DNA of 64,000 nt from Saprospiraceae bacterium (GTDB lineage Bacteria > Bacteroidota > Bacteroidia > Chitinophagales > Saprospiraceae), in contig JAHCHX010000001.1 in the NCBI GenBank assembly GCA_026129545.1, positions 743,501 to 807,500 on the forward strand, in the 5' to 3' direction. This document shows, piece by piece, positions 28,151 through 36,258 of the stretch. A program made the translations under genes and the position numbers. The notes under the pieces are model-generated. The model searched no databases and was not told the DNA's origin. It saw only the letters and a list, made by a program, of their open reading frames with translations. Position 1 is the stretch's first letter. Each line of letters opens with the position of its first letter.

Positions 28151-28870
28151 ATGACCATTTTTAAAAAAATATGGGCCGGCTACGCGGTGTTGCTCTTCCT
28201 GATGCTGATGCTTGCTAGCCTACCCGTGCTGCTGGTTTTCATGGCCTTCACGCCGGGCGAACGAGCGTTGCGCAACAATATCTTTTACCTGCACCACATT
28301 TTCACGCCACTGTTTTTGACGCTCGTCGGCATCCGGCTAAAAGTAGAGGGCCGTGAAAAGCTCGACCCGAAGCAATCCTATGTCATCGTTGGCAACCATC
28401 GTTCGGCACTCGATTTTATCGTGCACGCCCATGCCTTTCCCGGCGTGTTTCGTTTTTTGGCAAAACAGGAATTGCAAAAAATTCCCGTGTTCGGCTGGGT
28501 GGTGAAAAAAATGTGTCTGACCGTTGACCGCAGCAGCGCCATGAGCCGCGCTCGCAGTGTGGTTGCTTTGAAGGAAAACCTCGCCAACGGCTGGAGCATT
28601 TTCATCTATCCGGAAGGCAGCCGCAATAAATCCGACGACCTGCTCGGCCCGTTTTACGACGGCGCGTTCCGCATCGCCATTCAGACCAAGGCACCGCTTG
28701 CGGTGGAGACGATTGTGAATATGTCCAAAATCGCATCCGGTTACGGCCTTCGCCCCGGCACCGTGCGCATCGTGTGGGATGAGCCGATTCCGACGGACGG
28801 AATGACGGCAGCGGATATCCCGGCGTTGAAAGAAAGGGTGGAAAAGATGATGCTGAGGAGGTTGGTTTGA
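28151..28870 (+). CDS. 1-acyl-sn-glycerol-3-phosphate acyltransferase (PlsC family)
   Basis: A 239-residue inner-membrane acyltransferase of phospholipid synthesis, expected to acylate lysophosphatidate. An N-terminal membrane helix (AVLLFLMLMLASLPVLLVF) precedes motif I NHRSALD (catalytic H and D), motif II around GVFRFLAKQELQKIPVFG, and motif III YPEGSRNKSD that binds the phosphate. A second PlsC-like gene lies at 34973. The 287 bases after the gene contain a dispersed GC-rich piece (28871-28920) and no ORF I can support. Confidence 0.88.
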   Translation: MTIFKKIWAGYAVLLFLMLMLASLPVLLVFMAFTPGERALRNNIFYLHHIFTPLFLTLVGIRLKVEGREKLDPKQSYVIVGNHRSALDFIVHAHAFPGVFRFLAKQELQKIPVFGWVVKKMCLTVDRSSAMSRARSVVALKENLANGWSIFIYPEGSRNKSDDLLGPFYDGAFRIAIQTKAPLAVETIVNMSKIASGYGLRPGTVRIVWDEPIPTDGMTAADIPALKERVEKMMLRRLV

Positions 28871-29157
28871 GGCTTGCCCAGCCATGCGGAGCGGACGGGG
28901 TTTCTGCCTGCCCGAATGAACATTCGTTCGGATGGGGTTCGGTGCTTCGCTCAGATAGGGAATGACGCTTGCTTGCGCCAACTGAAAGTTGGCTTCACCT
29001 ATATCCTCCATCGAAGCTTTTACAATTGCGCGTTAAAATTCGCACGGAATTGTGGGGCATATCATAGTTTTGTAGCGCATTGCAGTCCCCCTTCCGCCCC
29101 CCCCCAGACTGACGCGCTCCCCATCGCATTCATCCTATCATCCAATCCGTCGAATCA

Positions 29158-31011
29158 ATGACCGAACATCTCATCATCCGAAATCTCCAGCAAGTCTTCA
29201 CAGGGGAGGTGCGCTATCCGACCCTCACGCGCTACAACCGCTTGGAGGCGCGTCCACGCACCAACAATTTCACCCGTGCCCTCCGTGCCGAGGTGCGCGA
29301 CCCGCTTTGGCTCCTGTGCAAACAGTGGCAAATGGGCGAGTTTCTCGGCGACGATGCGGGCACTCCCGTGTATGCAAAAATTCACGTCGAGGGCCAGCGC
29401 ATCACCAAGTACCAGCCAGCAGGAGCCTCGGTGCAAAAATTTGCCCACGACACCCCCTTGGAAGCGACGGTGGAGCGGCGGGCGTTCCCCTTCGCCATAG
29501 GCGCACAGAAAATGTCGCTCGACCTGAGGCTGCTGATGGGGCGTCGATGGCTCAAAATGATTCCAGCGGCAACGGCGCCGCTTTTCAAGGATGCCTACCC
29601 CATAGAGCTGCCCAACCCCGCGAGCAAGGCGGATGCGGCGATTTGCGCCCACCCGGAGGTGTGGCAACAGTGGAAGGCGGTAGCAGGCCGGGCGATGGAT
29701 GGCGCACAGTTGTATTTTCACTTAAAAACACCAGGCAATGTGGCATCGGACGACATCGCGGGGCTTTCCGCCGCCGACAAGTCGAGCATTGATGCGGCAG
29801 GCGTGGAATTTGTGCGGTGGTTCGAGGCGCTCTATTTCCACCCCTCTGAAACAAGCGATGCTTGGCAGCCGGAGCGGTTGGAGTACCAATTCGACTGCGC
29901 TGTGCCTGATGGGCAAGGCGGTGAAAAAGTGCTTAACGCCGAGGAGTACTACCACGAGCGATTGGATTGGTACAATTTCGACTGGGAAAAGGACAAAACC
30001 CTCGACGAACCAGCGGAGACCGCTCCTGAAGCTCCTGTGGAGGCGCGATACACGACCCAAAGTTTTATACCCGCCCCTGTTCGTTTCGACGGGATGCCCG
30101 ACACGCGCTGGTGGGCGTTTGAGGACGGCAAAACCAATTTTGGCGACATCAAACCCGGCACGACGGATTTGGCCAAACTGTTGTTCATCGAGTTTGGGCT
30201 GGTGTATGCCAACGACTGGTTCATCCTGCCTTACACGGTGCCAACGGGTTCGGTGCTGAACATCCGGGGGCTTGCTGTCACCAACACGTTTGGCGAACGA
30301 TACTGGATAGAGCCCGCAGGGCGCGGCTCCGACGAGGCTTGGCAGCGGTGGAATATGTTCAGCCTCAACATAAAAGGCAAAAAAGAGGAACCTGCCGACC
30401 TGACGTTGCTCGTGTTGCCGACGGTGCCAAAAATTCAGGAAGGCCAGCCTATGGAAGAGGTCGCCCTCATCCGCGACGAAATGGCCAACATGGTATGGGG
30501 CATCGAGACGGCGGTGCCGCTGGCTCATGGCCGCACCAAGCCGGGCAACATAGCAGCTGCCGAATTCCACGACTACTTGCAAGGGCTTATCCCAACCGCT
30601 GTCCCCGTCGCGGAGCCTGCATGGAAAGCGCCTTTCCGCTACGACATCATGACTTCCGTGCCTGAAAACTGGATTCCTTTTGTGCCCGAACACATACCCG
30701 GCAGCAATCGCCGGATTCAATTGCGCCGCGCCGCCATGCCGCGTTTTTTGGAAAACGAAAACCCGCCCATCTTCGAGCGGGTGCGACCGCGTACCGTGCT
30801 GTTGCGCGAAGGGCTTGACCAAGTCAAGCCCTACCACATCCACGAGGAAGAGGTGCCGCGTGCGGGTGTGCATGTGTTGCAGGCTTTTCAGCGCACCCGC
30901 TGGACGAACGGCAAGGTGTTTACTTGGCTGGGCGTGAAAAAACGCACCGGACGCGGCGAAGGCCACAGCGGGCTAGCGTTCGATAGGATTATTCCTTCGA
31001 AGAAAGAGTAG
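29158..31011 (+). CDS. Large uncharacterised protein with DPLWLL-KQWQMGEF motif
   Basis: A 617-residue soluble protein without signal peptide or membrane helix. Near residues 40-65 it has RAEVRDPLWLLCKQWQMGEF followed by LGDDAG. I recall this signature from large hypothetical proteins in many bacteria, with no function I can name. Further on are RWWAFEDGKTNFGDI, LFIEFGLVYANDWFILP and VWGIETAVPLAHGR. The C-terminal part has GSNRRIQLRRAAMPRF. The mix of tryptophan-rich and acidic segments suggests a large multi-domain scaffold. Neighbours do not reveal a pathway. Confidence 0.6.
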   Translation: MTEHLIIRNLQQVFTGEVRYPTLTRYNRLEARPRTNNFTRALRAEVRDPLWLLCKQWQMGEFLGDDAGTPVYAKIHVEGQRITKYQPAGASVQKFAHDTPLEATVERRAFPFAIGAQKMSLDLRLLMGRRWLKMIPAATAPLFKDAYPIELPNPASKADAAICAHPEVWQQWKAVAGRAMDGAQLYFHLKTPGNVASDDIAGLSAADKSSIDAAGVEFVRWFEALYFHPSETSDAWQPERLEYQFDCAVPDGQGGEKVLNAEEYYHERLDWYNFDWEKDKTLDEPAETAPEAPVEARYTTQSFIPAPVRFDGMPDTRWWAFEDGKTNFGDIKPGTTDLAKLLFIEFGLVYANDWFILPYTVPTGSVLNIRGLAVTNTFGERYWIEPAGRGSDEAWQRWNMFSLNIKGKKEEPADLTLLVLPTVPKIQEGQPMEEVALIRDEMANMVWGIETAVPLAHGRTKPGNIAAAEFHDYLQGLIPTAVPVAEPAWKAPFRYDIMTSVPENWIPFVPEHIPGSNRRIQLRRAAMPRFLENENPPIFERVRPRTVLLREGLDQVKPYHIHEEEVPRAGVHVLQAFQRTRWTNGKVFTWLGVKKRTGRGEGHSGLAFDRIIPSKKE

Positions 31012-31139
31012 GGGAGAGAGGCTTGCGCAAGCTTCCATAAACGTTTCGGGGCGCTGCCTCTGGATTTTCAAATGTTTTATACCCAACGGAAAGTGGTTTG
31101 CGAAAAAATGCCCGTTCAAATCCGTGAAAATCATTAGAC

Positions 31140-32160
31140 TTGTTCCGGTGGAGGGCTTTCCCTTCGCCAAAGCCCTCCACCGCAACAACTCTATTTCCCG
31201 AAACATCAAAAAACGTCGAACAAATCACCCTAAACACGTCGCAAATAACCCCTCTTTCTCCACTCGGGCCAGAACCTGTGAAAGTGCCTGCTCTCGACCC
31301 CCTGCCTGCCGCCATGCCGCTACTGGAAGTCGCTGCCTATCGCGCAAGAGCCGAGGCAAGCATACCCATCAAGCCATTTCGCGCCCCTTCTGGCTGGCAT
31401 TTGGGTTTACACGTCATGCCGTACACTGCTCTGGAACAGGATATGGAGATTTCGCCCGTGCCCGGCACACGGCCAGTATTCTTCAGTCGTCAGGAAAGCG
31501 CCGATTTTGCTACGGACTGGTGGCTGAGTATTGGCAAAAAAATCAATTCGCGTTGGTCGGTCGAGACAGGACTGGGGTTTCGCTCCATGACGCGCAAAGC
31601 CACGCACGCCCCCGGTTCAGGCTCAGTCAAGGCAATCTTGGCCCAAGCGGTCAAGTCCGCCAATTCAACTACGACCTGCGAGTCTATGGAGGCTCCGCCA
31701 ACGTGACGCTTCGCATGGAACCCGTGAACCCTTCGGCCCCATTGCCCGACAATGGGCGCGTGGCTTTGCGCGTCATGACCACCGAAACATTGCAAATATT
31801 CCGCGTCCCCGCCTTGGCTGTTTGCCGAATCGGGCAGGGGCGTTGGCAGGCAGTGGCCAAAGCAGGACTGGTCGGAAACTTTATTTTAAAAAACCAACTC
31901 GACGTGACGGCAAGCGCATCGCAGAACGTGCGTTTGCGATTGTTGCAGGGCAACAACGGCTACAGTATGCAGTACCAGACAGCAGGCAGTTTCTTTTTGG
32001 GTTATTGGGCATCCTTAGGCACCGAATTTCGCCTTGCCCGCCATTTTGGGGCTTTTTGCCGAACCCGCGCTCTCAGGCGATTTTTCGCGCAAGGATGCAG
32101 CTGACAGGTCGTTGCCGGGTCAAGTTATATTCGGGCTGAACACGGGTGCAAGGTTTTACT
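31140..32160 (+). pseudogene. Frameshifted outer-membrane beta-barrel-like gene
   Basis: Three pieces in two frames read as one protein. Frame A to about 31610: GWHLGLHVMPYTALEQ, NSRWSVETGLGFRSM. Frame B from about 31605 to 32044: VRQFNYDLRVYGGSAN, LGYWASLGTEFRLARHFG. Frame A again from 32044: GLFAEPALSGDF, then FGLNTGARFYF, a typical barrel end. The second shift falls in the GGGG run near 32043. No start codon with a signal peptide and no stop after the terminal Phe are seen, so the gene is decayed, or two sequencing errors are present. The intact relative would be a cell-surface barrel, often downstream of an anti-sigma domain. Confidence 0.55.
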
Positions 32161-32169
32161 TTCGAACCC

Positions 32170-32565
32170 TCAAAGCGTCTTCAGCCATTCGCCCGTTTTG
32201 TACGACATCCAACTCGTCAGCATTCCCACAAAAACACCCCATGCGATGTCAACCACCACCAAAGGCAGCGGCCATCGGTCAATCAATGCCTTGTTCACCA
32301 ATTCATAAGTGCCATAAGTGACCAAGCCAAACAAAGCGCCGTTGAGCAATGCGCGCAGCGGTGATTGGGCAGGCCAAACACAAAACCACAGCATCCCAAA
32401 AGCAAAAATCAAGTAAAAAACACCCCCGGCAATTAAGTCGGGGCGGGCGGCGAGCATCGAACCTACCTGCTGCTGGATGAATTTTTTGGCAAAAAGATTC
32501 AACCACGCCAAGTCAAAAGCAGTATAAACCACAAGGGTAAACAAGAAGTGGGCAAAATTTTTCAT
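32170..32565 (-). CDS. DUF2177-family small membrane protein
   Basis: A 131-residue membrane protein with four helices (HFLFTLVVYTAFDLAWL, DLIAGGVFYLIFAFGMLWF, LRALLNGALFGLVTYGTYEL, WPLPLVVVDIAWGVFVGM). The order and the motif TYELVNKALIDRWPL-VVVDIAWG match DUF2177, whose function is unknown. The longer frame starting at 32640 adds a non-conserved lead, so the ATG at 32565 is used. A second, more divergent gene of the same size follows upstream on the same strand (32740-33165). Confidence 0.75.
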   Translation of the reverse strand: MKNFAHFLFTLVVYTAFDLAWLNLFAKKFIQQQVGSMLAARPDLIAGGVFYLIFAFGMLWFCVWPAQSPLRALLNGALFGLVTYGTYELVNKALIDRWPLPLVVVDIAWGVFVGMLTSWMSYKTGEWLKTL

Positions 32566-32739
32566 GATAAAAAAACGTAAAAACTTAGGTAGAGGGTAGA
32601 AGGCTGTTTTCATCTCCATAGAAACAGTATGCAACCCCAAATCAGGTCTCTCACAGCCCTTTACCTAAGTTTTCACAAAAAAACAAACAATCTTCCGCCC
32701 TGACGAGCCACTCAGACCAACCAACAACAAAAAAAACAC

Positions 32740-33165
32740 TCACCTCCTCCTCACCTGCGAACCCCCACTCGTAAGCCACAGCCCAATGGCGTAGCTCGCC
32801 ACCGCCGCCAATGCAGTGGACAAAGTGACCCATGCGACATCAAGCACCACCAACTCAAGGGGCCACGGGGCGACAAACACGATATTGACAGCGGCATAAA
32901 GCGCCCCAACGCGAAAACCCACCCGCCACCCATCCAGAAATGCAGGAGCCAAGTTGTTGTAAACCATGCTCTTGTAAGCAGCGCCAAAAGCCAGCCACAA
33001 CGAGAACAAGACGTAATAAATCTCGGCCAACGCCCAATTCGGCGGATACCCATAGCGCGTCACAAACGGATATTCAACCAAGCCGCCAATGAGAAACTTG
33101 AGCCATACGACATCCAAGAGCAAAAACACCAAAAGCGTGGCCAAAAAATGCAGCAAAAAATTCAT
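32740..33165 (-). CDS. DUF2177-like membrane protein (divergent neighbour)
   Basis: A 141-residue four-helix protein starting MNFLLHFLATLLVFLLLDVVW, with PPNWALAEIYYVLFSLWLAFG and NIVFVAPWPLELVVLDVAWV. The layout and the closing WPLELVVLDVAW helix resemble the DUF2177 protein at 32170, so an ancient tandem duplication is likely. It starts at 33165, divergent from the E2 acyltransferase gene and 99 bases from its ATG. Function unknown. Confidence 0.6.
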   Translation of the reverse strand: MNFLLHFLATLLVFLLLDVVWLKFLIGGLVEYPFVTRYGYPPNWALAEIYYVLFSLWLAFGAAYKSMVYNNLAPAFLDGWRVGFRVGALYAAVNIVFVAPWPLELVVLDVAWVTLSTALAAVASYAIGLWLTSGGSQVRRR

Positions 33166-33264
33166 GACGCGAAAGTTGTGTGGCGCGATATAAGTCTTTT
33201 GTCAACGCCTGTTGCAAAGATGTCACAAACTTGCTTCATCTTTGCCGCCCAACAGTTGATTATC

Positions 33265-34566
33265 ATGGCCTACGAATTCAGACTACCCTCGCTCGGCGAC
33301 GACGTGACCGGAAAGGTGCTCGACATACTCGTGAAACCAGGCGACAAAGTAACGAAAGAACAAATCGTCCTCATAGTCGGTACCGACAAAGTGGATGCCG
33401 AAATCCCCGTGGATGCCGATGGCATCGTGGAGGAAATCCTCGTGAAAAAAGGCGATGACGTGACCGATGGCACCGTCATCCTGAAAATGAAAAGCGACTC
33501 CGCCTCTCCCAGCAGCAGCGCGCCCAAAGAAAAAGAAAGCAGCAGCCCCACCGCCACCTCGACATCCGCGCCTGCTGCCACTCCTCCCACACCGCCCCCG
33601 GCACCTCCGCCAGCCCCCGCTCCCACAAGCAGCACGAGCGATGCCAAACAAGGAGCCTCCGGCTCATTGCGAGCCTCTCCGCTCGCTCGCAAACGCGCCA
33701 AGGAATTTGGCATCAACCTCTCCGACGTGCGTCCGCCGCAAGGCGCGAGCCGCATTTCATACAAGGATGTGATGGATTTTGTCAAAAGAAAAATTGACAC
33801 CAGCGGAGGCAGCACCGGCACAGGTGGCGCCGGACTGACCCGCAAGCCCTTGCCCAATTTTGAAAAATTTGGCACCATCGAACGCAAGCCCTTGGGACGC
33901 ATCGGCGAATTGACCGCCGAAAACATGCACTATGCCTTCAACACCATCCCACATGCGTGGATTTCAGAAAAGGCAGACATCACGCGCTTGGAGCAACTGC
34001 GCCAACAGCACAAGGACACCGTGAAGGCAGCAGGTGGCAACCTGACCACCACCGCCATCCTCACCAAGGCGATTTGCTCGGTGCTGCGCAAATACCCGCA
34101 GTTCAACGCCAGCCTCGACGATGCCACCAACGAAGTGATTTACAAAAAATACATCAATATCGGCATTGCGGTGGACACGCCGCGAGGGCTTTTGGTGCCA
34201 GTCATCCGCAACTGCGACCAAAAATCACTGACCGAAATATCCGTCGAACTCACCGAACTCAGCACTCGCACGCGCGAGGGCAAAAACAAATTGGATGATT
34301 TGGACGGCGGCACGTTTTCCATCTCCAACATTGGCGGCATCGGCGGCACCAACATGCTGAGCATCGTCAACTGGCCGCAAGTAGCCATCCTCAGCGTCAC
34401 CGCTGCCAGCATGGAAGCCCATTGGAACGGCAAAGAATTTGAGCCGCGCCTCATGATGCCCATCACCATCGGCTGGGACCACCGCGTCATCAATGGTGCA
34501 GATGCCGCTCGCTTCTTGGTGGATTTGAAGAAGATTTTGGAAGAGCCATTTTTGGGGTGGCTGTGA
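33265..34566 (+). CDS. 2-oxoacid dehydrogenase E2 (dihydrolipoamide acyltransferase)
   Basis: Core acyltransferase of a 2-oxoacid dehydrogenase complex, 433 residues. The lipoyl domain (1-80) has the lipoylated Lys near residue 42 in VGTDKVDAEIPV. A Pro/Ala/Ser-rich linker (about 85-130) is followed by a peripheral subunit-binding domain (about 135-172: ASPLARKRAKEFGINL). The catalytic domain (about 205-433) ends with DHRVINGADAARF, whose His is catalytic. N in place of D in HRVING also occurs in some genuine E2 enzymes. The matching E1 is probably the fused gene at 41656, 7 kb away on the other strand; substrate (branched-chain or pyruvate) is unsettled. Confidence 0.88.
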   Translation: MAYEFRLPSLGDDVTGKVLDILVKPGDKVTKEQIVLIVGTDKVDAEIPVDADGIVEEILVKKGDDVTDGTVILKMKSDSASPSSSAPKEKESSSPTATSTSAPAATPPTPPPAPPPAPAPTSSTSDAKQGASGSLRASPLARKRAKEFGINLSDVRPPQGASRISYKDVMDFVKRKIDTSGGSTGTGGAGLTRKPLPNFEKFGTIERKPLGRIGELTAENMHYAFNTIPHAWISEKADITRLEQLRQQHKDTVKAAGGNLTTTAILTKAICSVLRKYPQFNASLDDATNEVIYKKYINIGIAVDTPRGLLVPVIRNCDQKSLTEISVELTELSTRTREGKNKLDDLDGGTFSISNIGGIGGTNMLSIVNWPQVAILSVTAASMEAHWNGKEFEPRLMMPITIGWDHRVINGADAARFLVDLKKILEEPFLGWL

Positions 34567-34604
34567 GCGCGAGATGAAACGAAAGATGAAACCTTGACTT
34601 TGTC

Positions 34605-34710
34605 CAGCGATTTTTGCTTTGTCGGGTTCTGAGGTGACACCCCAGAACCCGACCGAGATGCCACCTTTCTCGTTCCTCAAATGATGACACCTATCACAAA
34701 CCGAGAATAG
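34605..34710. repeat. Dispersed repeat with hairpin, copy 1 of 2
   Basis: Starts CAGCGATTTTTGCTTTGTCG. The stem GTCGGGTTCTG (34621-34631) pairs perfectly with CAGAACCCGAC (34643-34653). It continues GAGATGCCACC and ends near ACCGAGAATA. A diverged copy lies at 40634-40763. Confidence 0.6.
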
Positions 34711-34801
34711 CTGTTGACTTGTCGAGATTTCTTGGATGGACATGTTCTTGAACGGATTGATTGTTCCGCTCATGCAGAAAACTTGAGAACGCGAAAATAA
34801 A

Positions 34802-34832
34802 AACGCTGACAACCAGCAAGGTCGTCAGCGTT
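34802..34832. terminator. Bidirectional terminator beside tRNA-Arg
   Basis: The 9-bp stem AACGCTGAC / GTCAGCGTT is followed by seven T on the plus strand. On the minus strand it is followed by a T-rich tail, where it would end the tRNA transcript. Confidence 0.7.
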
Positions 34833-34838
34833 TTTTTG

Positions 34839-34910
34839 TAGCCCCGAGTGGGATCGAACCACTATCTGAAGTTCCGGAAACTTCCATTCTATCCGTTGAA
34901 CTACGGGGCC
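34839..34910 (-). tRNA. tRNA-Arg (anticodon CCG)
   Basis: The minus strand folds as a cloverleaf: acceptor GGCCCCG with CGGGGCT (one G-U at the tip), D arm GTTC-GAAT, anticodon stem GAAGT/ACTTC with loop TTCCGGA (anticodon CCG, reads CGG), T arm AGTGG-TTCGATC-CCACT and discriminator A. CCA is not encoded. Confidence 0.93.
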
Positions 34911-34972
34911 GAAGCAGGCGCAAAGGTAGTGCTTGTGTGGCTTTTTCAAAAAGGAATTTCAAAAACCGATTT

Positions 34973-35713
34973 CTATCCCGTTGCAGTTCCCAAGCGCCCG
35001 TCTATCCAGTCTTTTGCATCTGAGAGCAACTTTTCAGCGTCGTCGCCCCGCAATGTCGGCCCGTAGCAAACGTCCACGCGAATGATTTTTTCTTTGAAAC
35101 GCCGACCAGCGTGTCGCAAAAAAGTTTGTTTGCCAATCCAAAAATCATTTTTATCGTGAAAAATCAGCGCCGCCGGCACAATCGGTATCCCCGTTCTTGC
35201 GGCCAGTTGGAACACCCCTTTTTTGAATGGCAAAGTACCATGCACACCAGAGGTGGTGCCTTCCGGGAAAAGAATGATTTGAAACCCCACCCTGATTTTT
35301 TCCTCCATCAGTCGCAGCGCGTTGGCGCGGCTGCCAGAATGGTCGCGGCGCAGGTAAAGAATGCCCGCCAAAAGAGCGCCCTTGCCGATGACGGGCCAGT
35401 CGGCCAGCTCGGCTTTGGCCACCGGATAGGCATCCACGTCGCGCAGCATAAGGATGGGGTCGAGATAAGAGCGGTGATTGCAGACGATGATGCACGCAAA
35501 ATCTGGTGCGGTGCCTTCGGTGGCACCCCGTATGCCAACGTTGCGCAGCAGAACCCTCGCCCAGCGCCGCCGCACACGCATTGCCACCCGCATATCGGCC
35601 CCCATGAAGGTGCGGCGCAGCCATATCTCAACGACGATGGCAGTAGTGAAAAAGGCAAAAAACAAGAATCGCCAAATAAGTCGCAGGTAGCTCACGCGGC
35701 GAAAATAAACCAT
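34973..35713 (-). CDS. Lysophospholipid acyltransferase (PlsC family), second copy
   Basis: A 246-residue member of the glycerophosphate acyltransferase family. Residues 1-28 form a membrane segment (LIWRFLFFAFFTTAIVVEIW). Motif I is NHRSYLD (catalytic H-x4-D), motif III FPEGTTSGVHG, and motif IV VPAALIFH. Only about a quarter of residues match the homologue at 28151, so substrate preference may differ. The start codon at 35713 lies inside the end of a dispersed 105-bp element (35706-35810), so the insertion may have supplied the start or the promoter. A start further in, near WRFLFFAFF, is less likely. Confidence 0.85.
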   Translation of the reverse strand: MVYFRRVSYLRLIWRFLFFAFFTTAIVVEIWLRRTFMGADMRVAMRVRRRWARVLLRNVGIRGATEGTAPDFACIIVCNHRSYLDPILMLRDVDAYPVAKAELADWPVIGKGALLAGILYLRRDHSGSRANALRLMEEKIRVGFQIILFPEGTTSGVHGTLPFKKGVFQLAARTGIPIVPAALIFHDKNDFWIGKQTFLRHAGRRFKEKIIRVDVCYGPTLRGDDAEKLLSDAKDWIDGRLGTATG

Positions 35714-35810
35714 GATTCGTTAGGATTTGTCGGATACCCATGCTTGATGCCCCTGATTTTGAACAGATTGCGCTTTTAGCCATGCTCAAAACTTGGCGAC
35801 GCGAACTATA
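35706..35810. repeat. Dispersed ~105-bp element, copy 3
   Basis: Runs TAAACCATGATTCGTTAGG to GCGAACTATA with the shared core. Its tip provides the start codon of the divergent acyltransferase gene. Confidence 0.75.
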
Positions 35811-35964
35811 CATCAAGATTCGTCGATGGTGGGACGCTGGCGTGTGGGCTCGTAAGACGCGCTGATGACAAGTCGCAGGTATTGTCCGCAGCGAAAATAA
35901 AAAAAGGCGCTGCTGTCAAGCCGCGCCCTGTAAAATCGGTTCGGGTATTCGATTATTTTTTGTA

Positions 35965-36066
35965 TCAGAGGTCAGTGCCGGGGCAGCCATAACCGCGATG
36001 GCAAGCTTCGAGGAGGAACAAAGCGGCCATGAATGCAAAGGCGAGATACTTTTTCCAATTTTTCAT
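35965..36066 (-). CDS. Tiny lipoprotein, 33 residues
   Basis: Hand translation from the ATG at 36066 gives a basic start (MKNWKKYLAF), a hydrophobic core (AFMAALFL) and the lipobox LLEAC, followed by only CHRGYGCPGTDL. The mature lipopeptide would have about 12 residues after Cys22. Tiny Bacteroidota lipoproteins ending in a similar GYGCP motif exist, but I cannot name the family. The codons are well formed and there are no overlapping genes; 36067-36258 contains nothing else I recognise. Confidence 0.5.
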   Translation of the reverse strand: MKNWKKYLAFAFMAALFLLEACHRGYGCPGTDL

Positions 36067-36258
36067 TGTGCGATAGTGATTTTGATAGTAACGATGATGC
36101 GCTTGGTAAAGCGAGAAAAAAACGGAAAGCCGTCAGGCTTATTGTTGCAAACCTTGTGCCACCGAAAAAATATGCCGCAAAAATAGACTTCGCGGGCATG
36201 AATGGCCGAATATATTTTGGGTGTTGGCCGAAATTTAACAGTTCCGTAAAATTAAATT

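Noticed and set aside
33265..34566. E2 with a defective active site because of HRVING instead of HRVVDG
   Set aside because: Asn at this position is found in functional dihydrolipoamide acyltransferases, so it is not evidence of inactivity.
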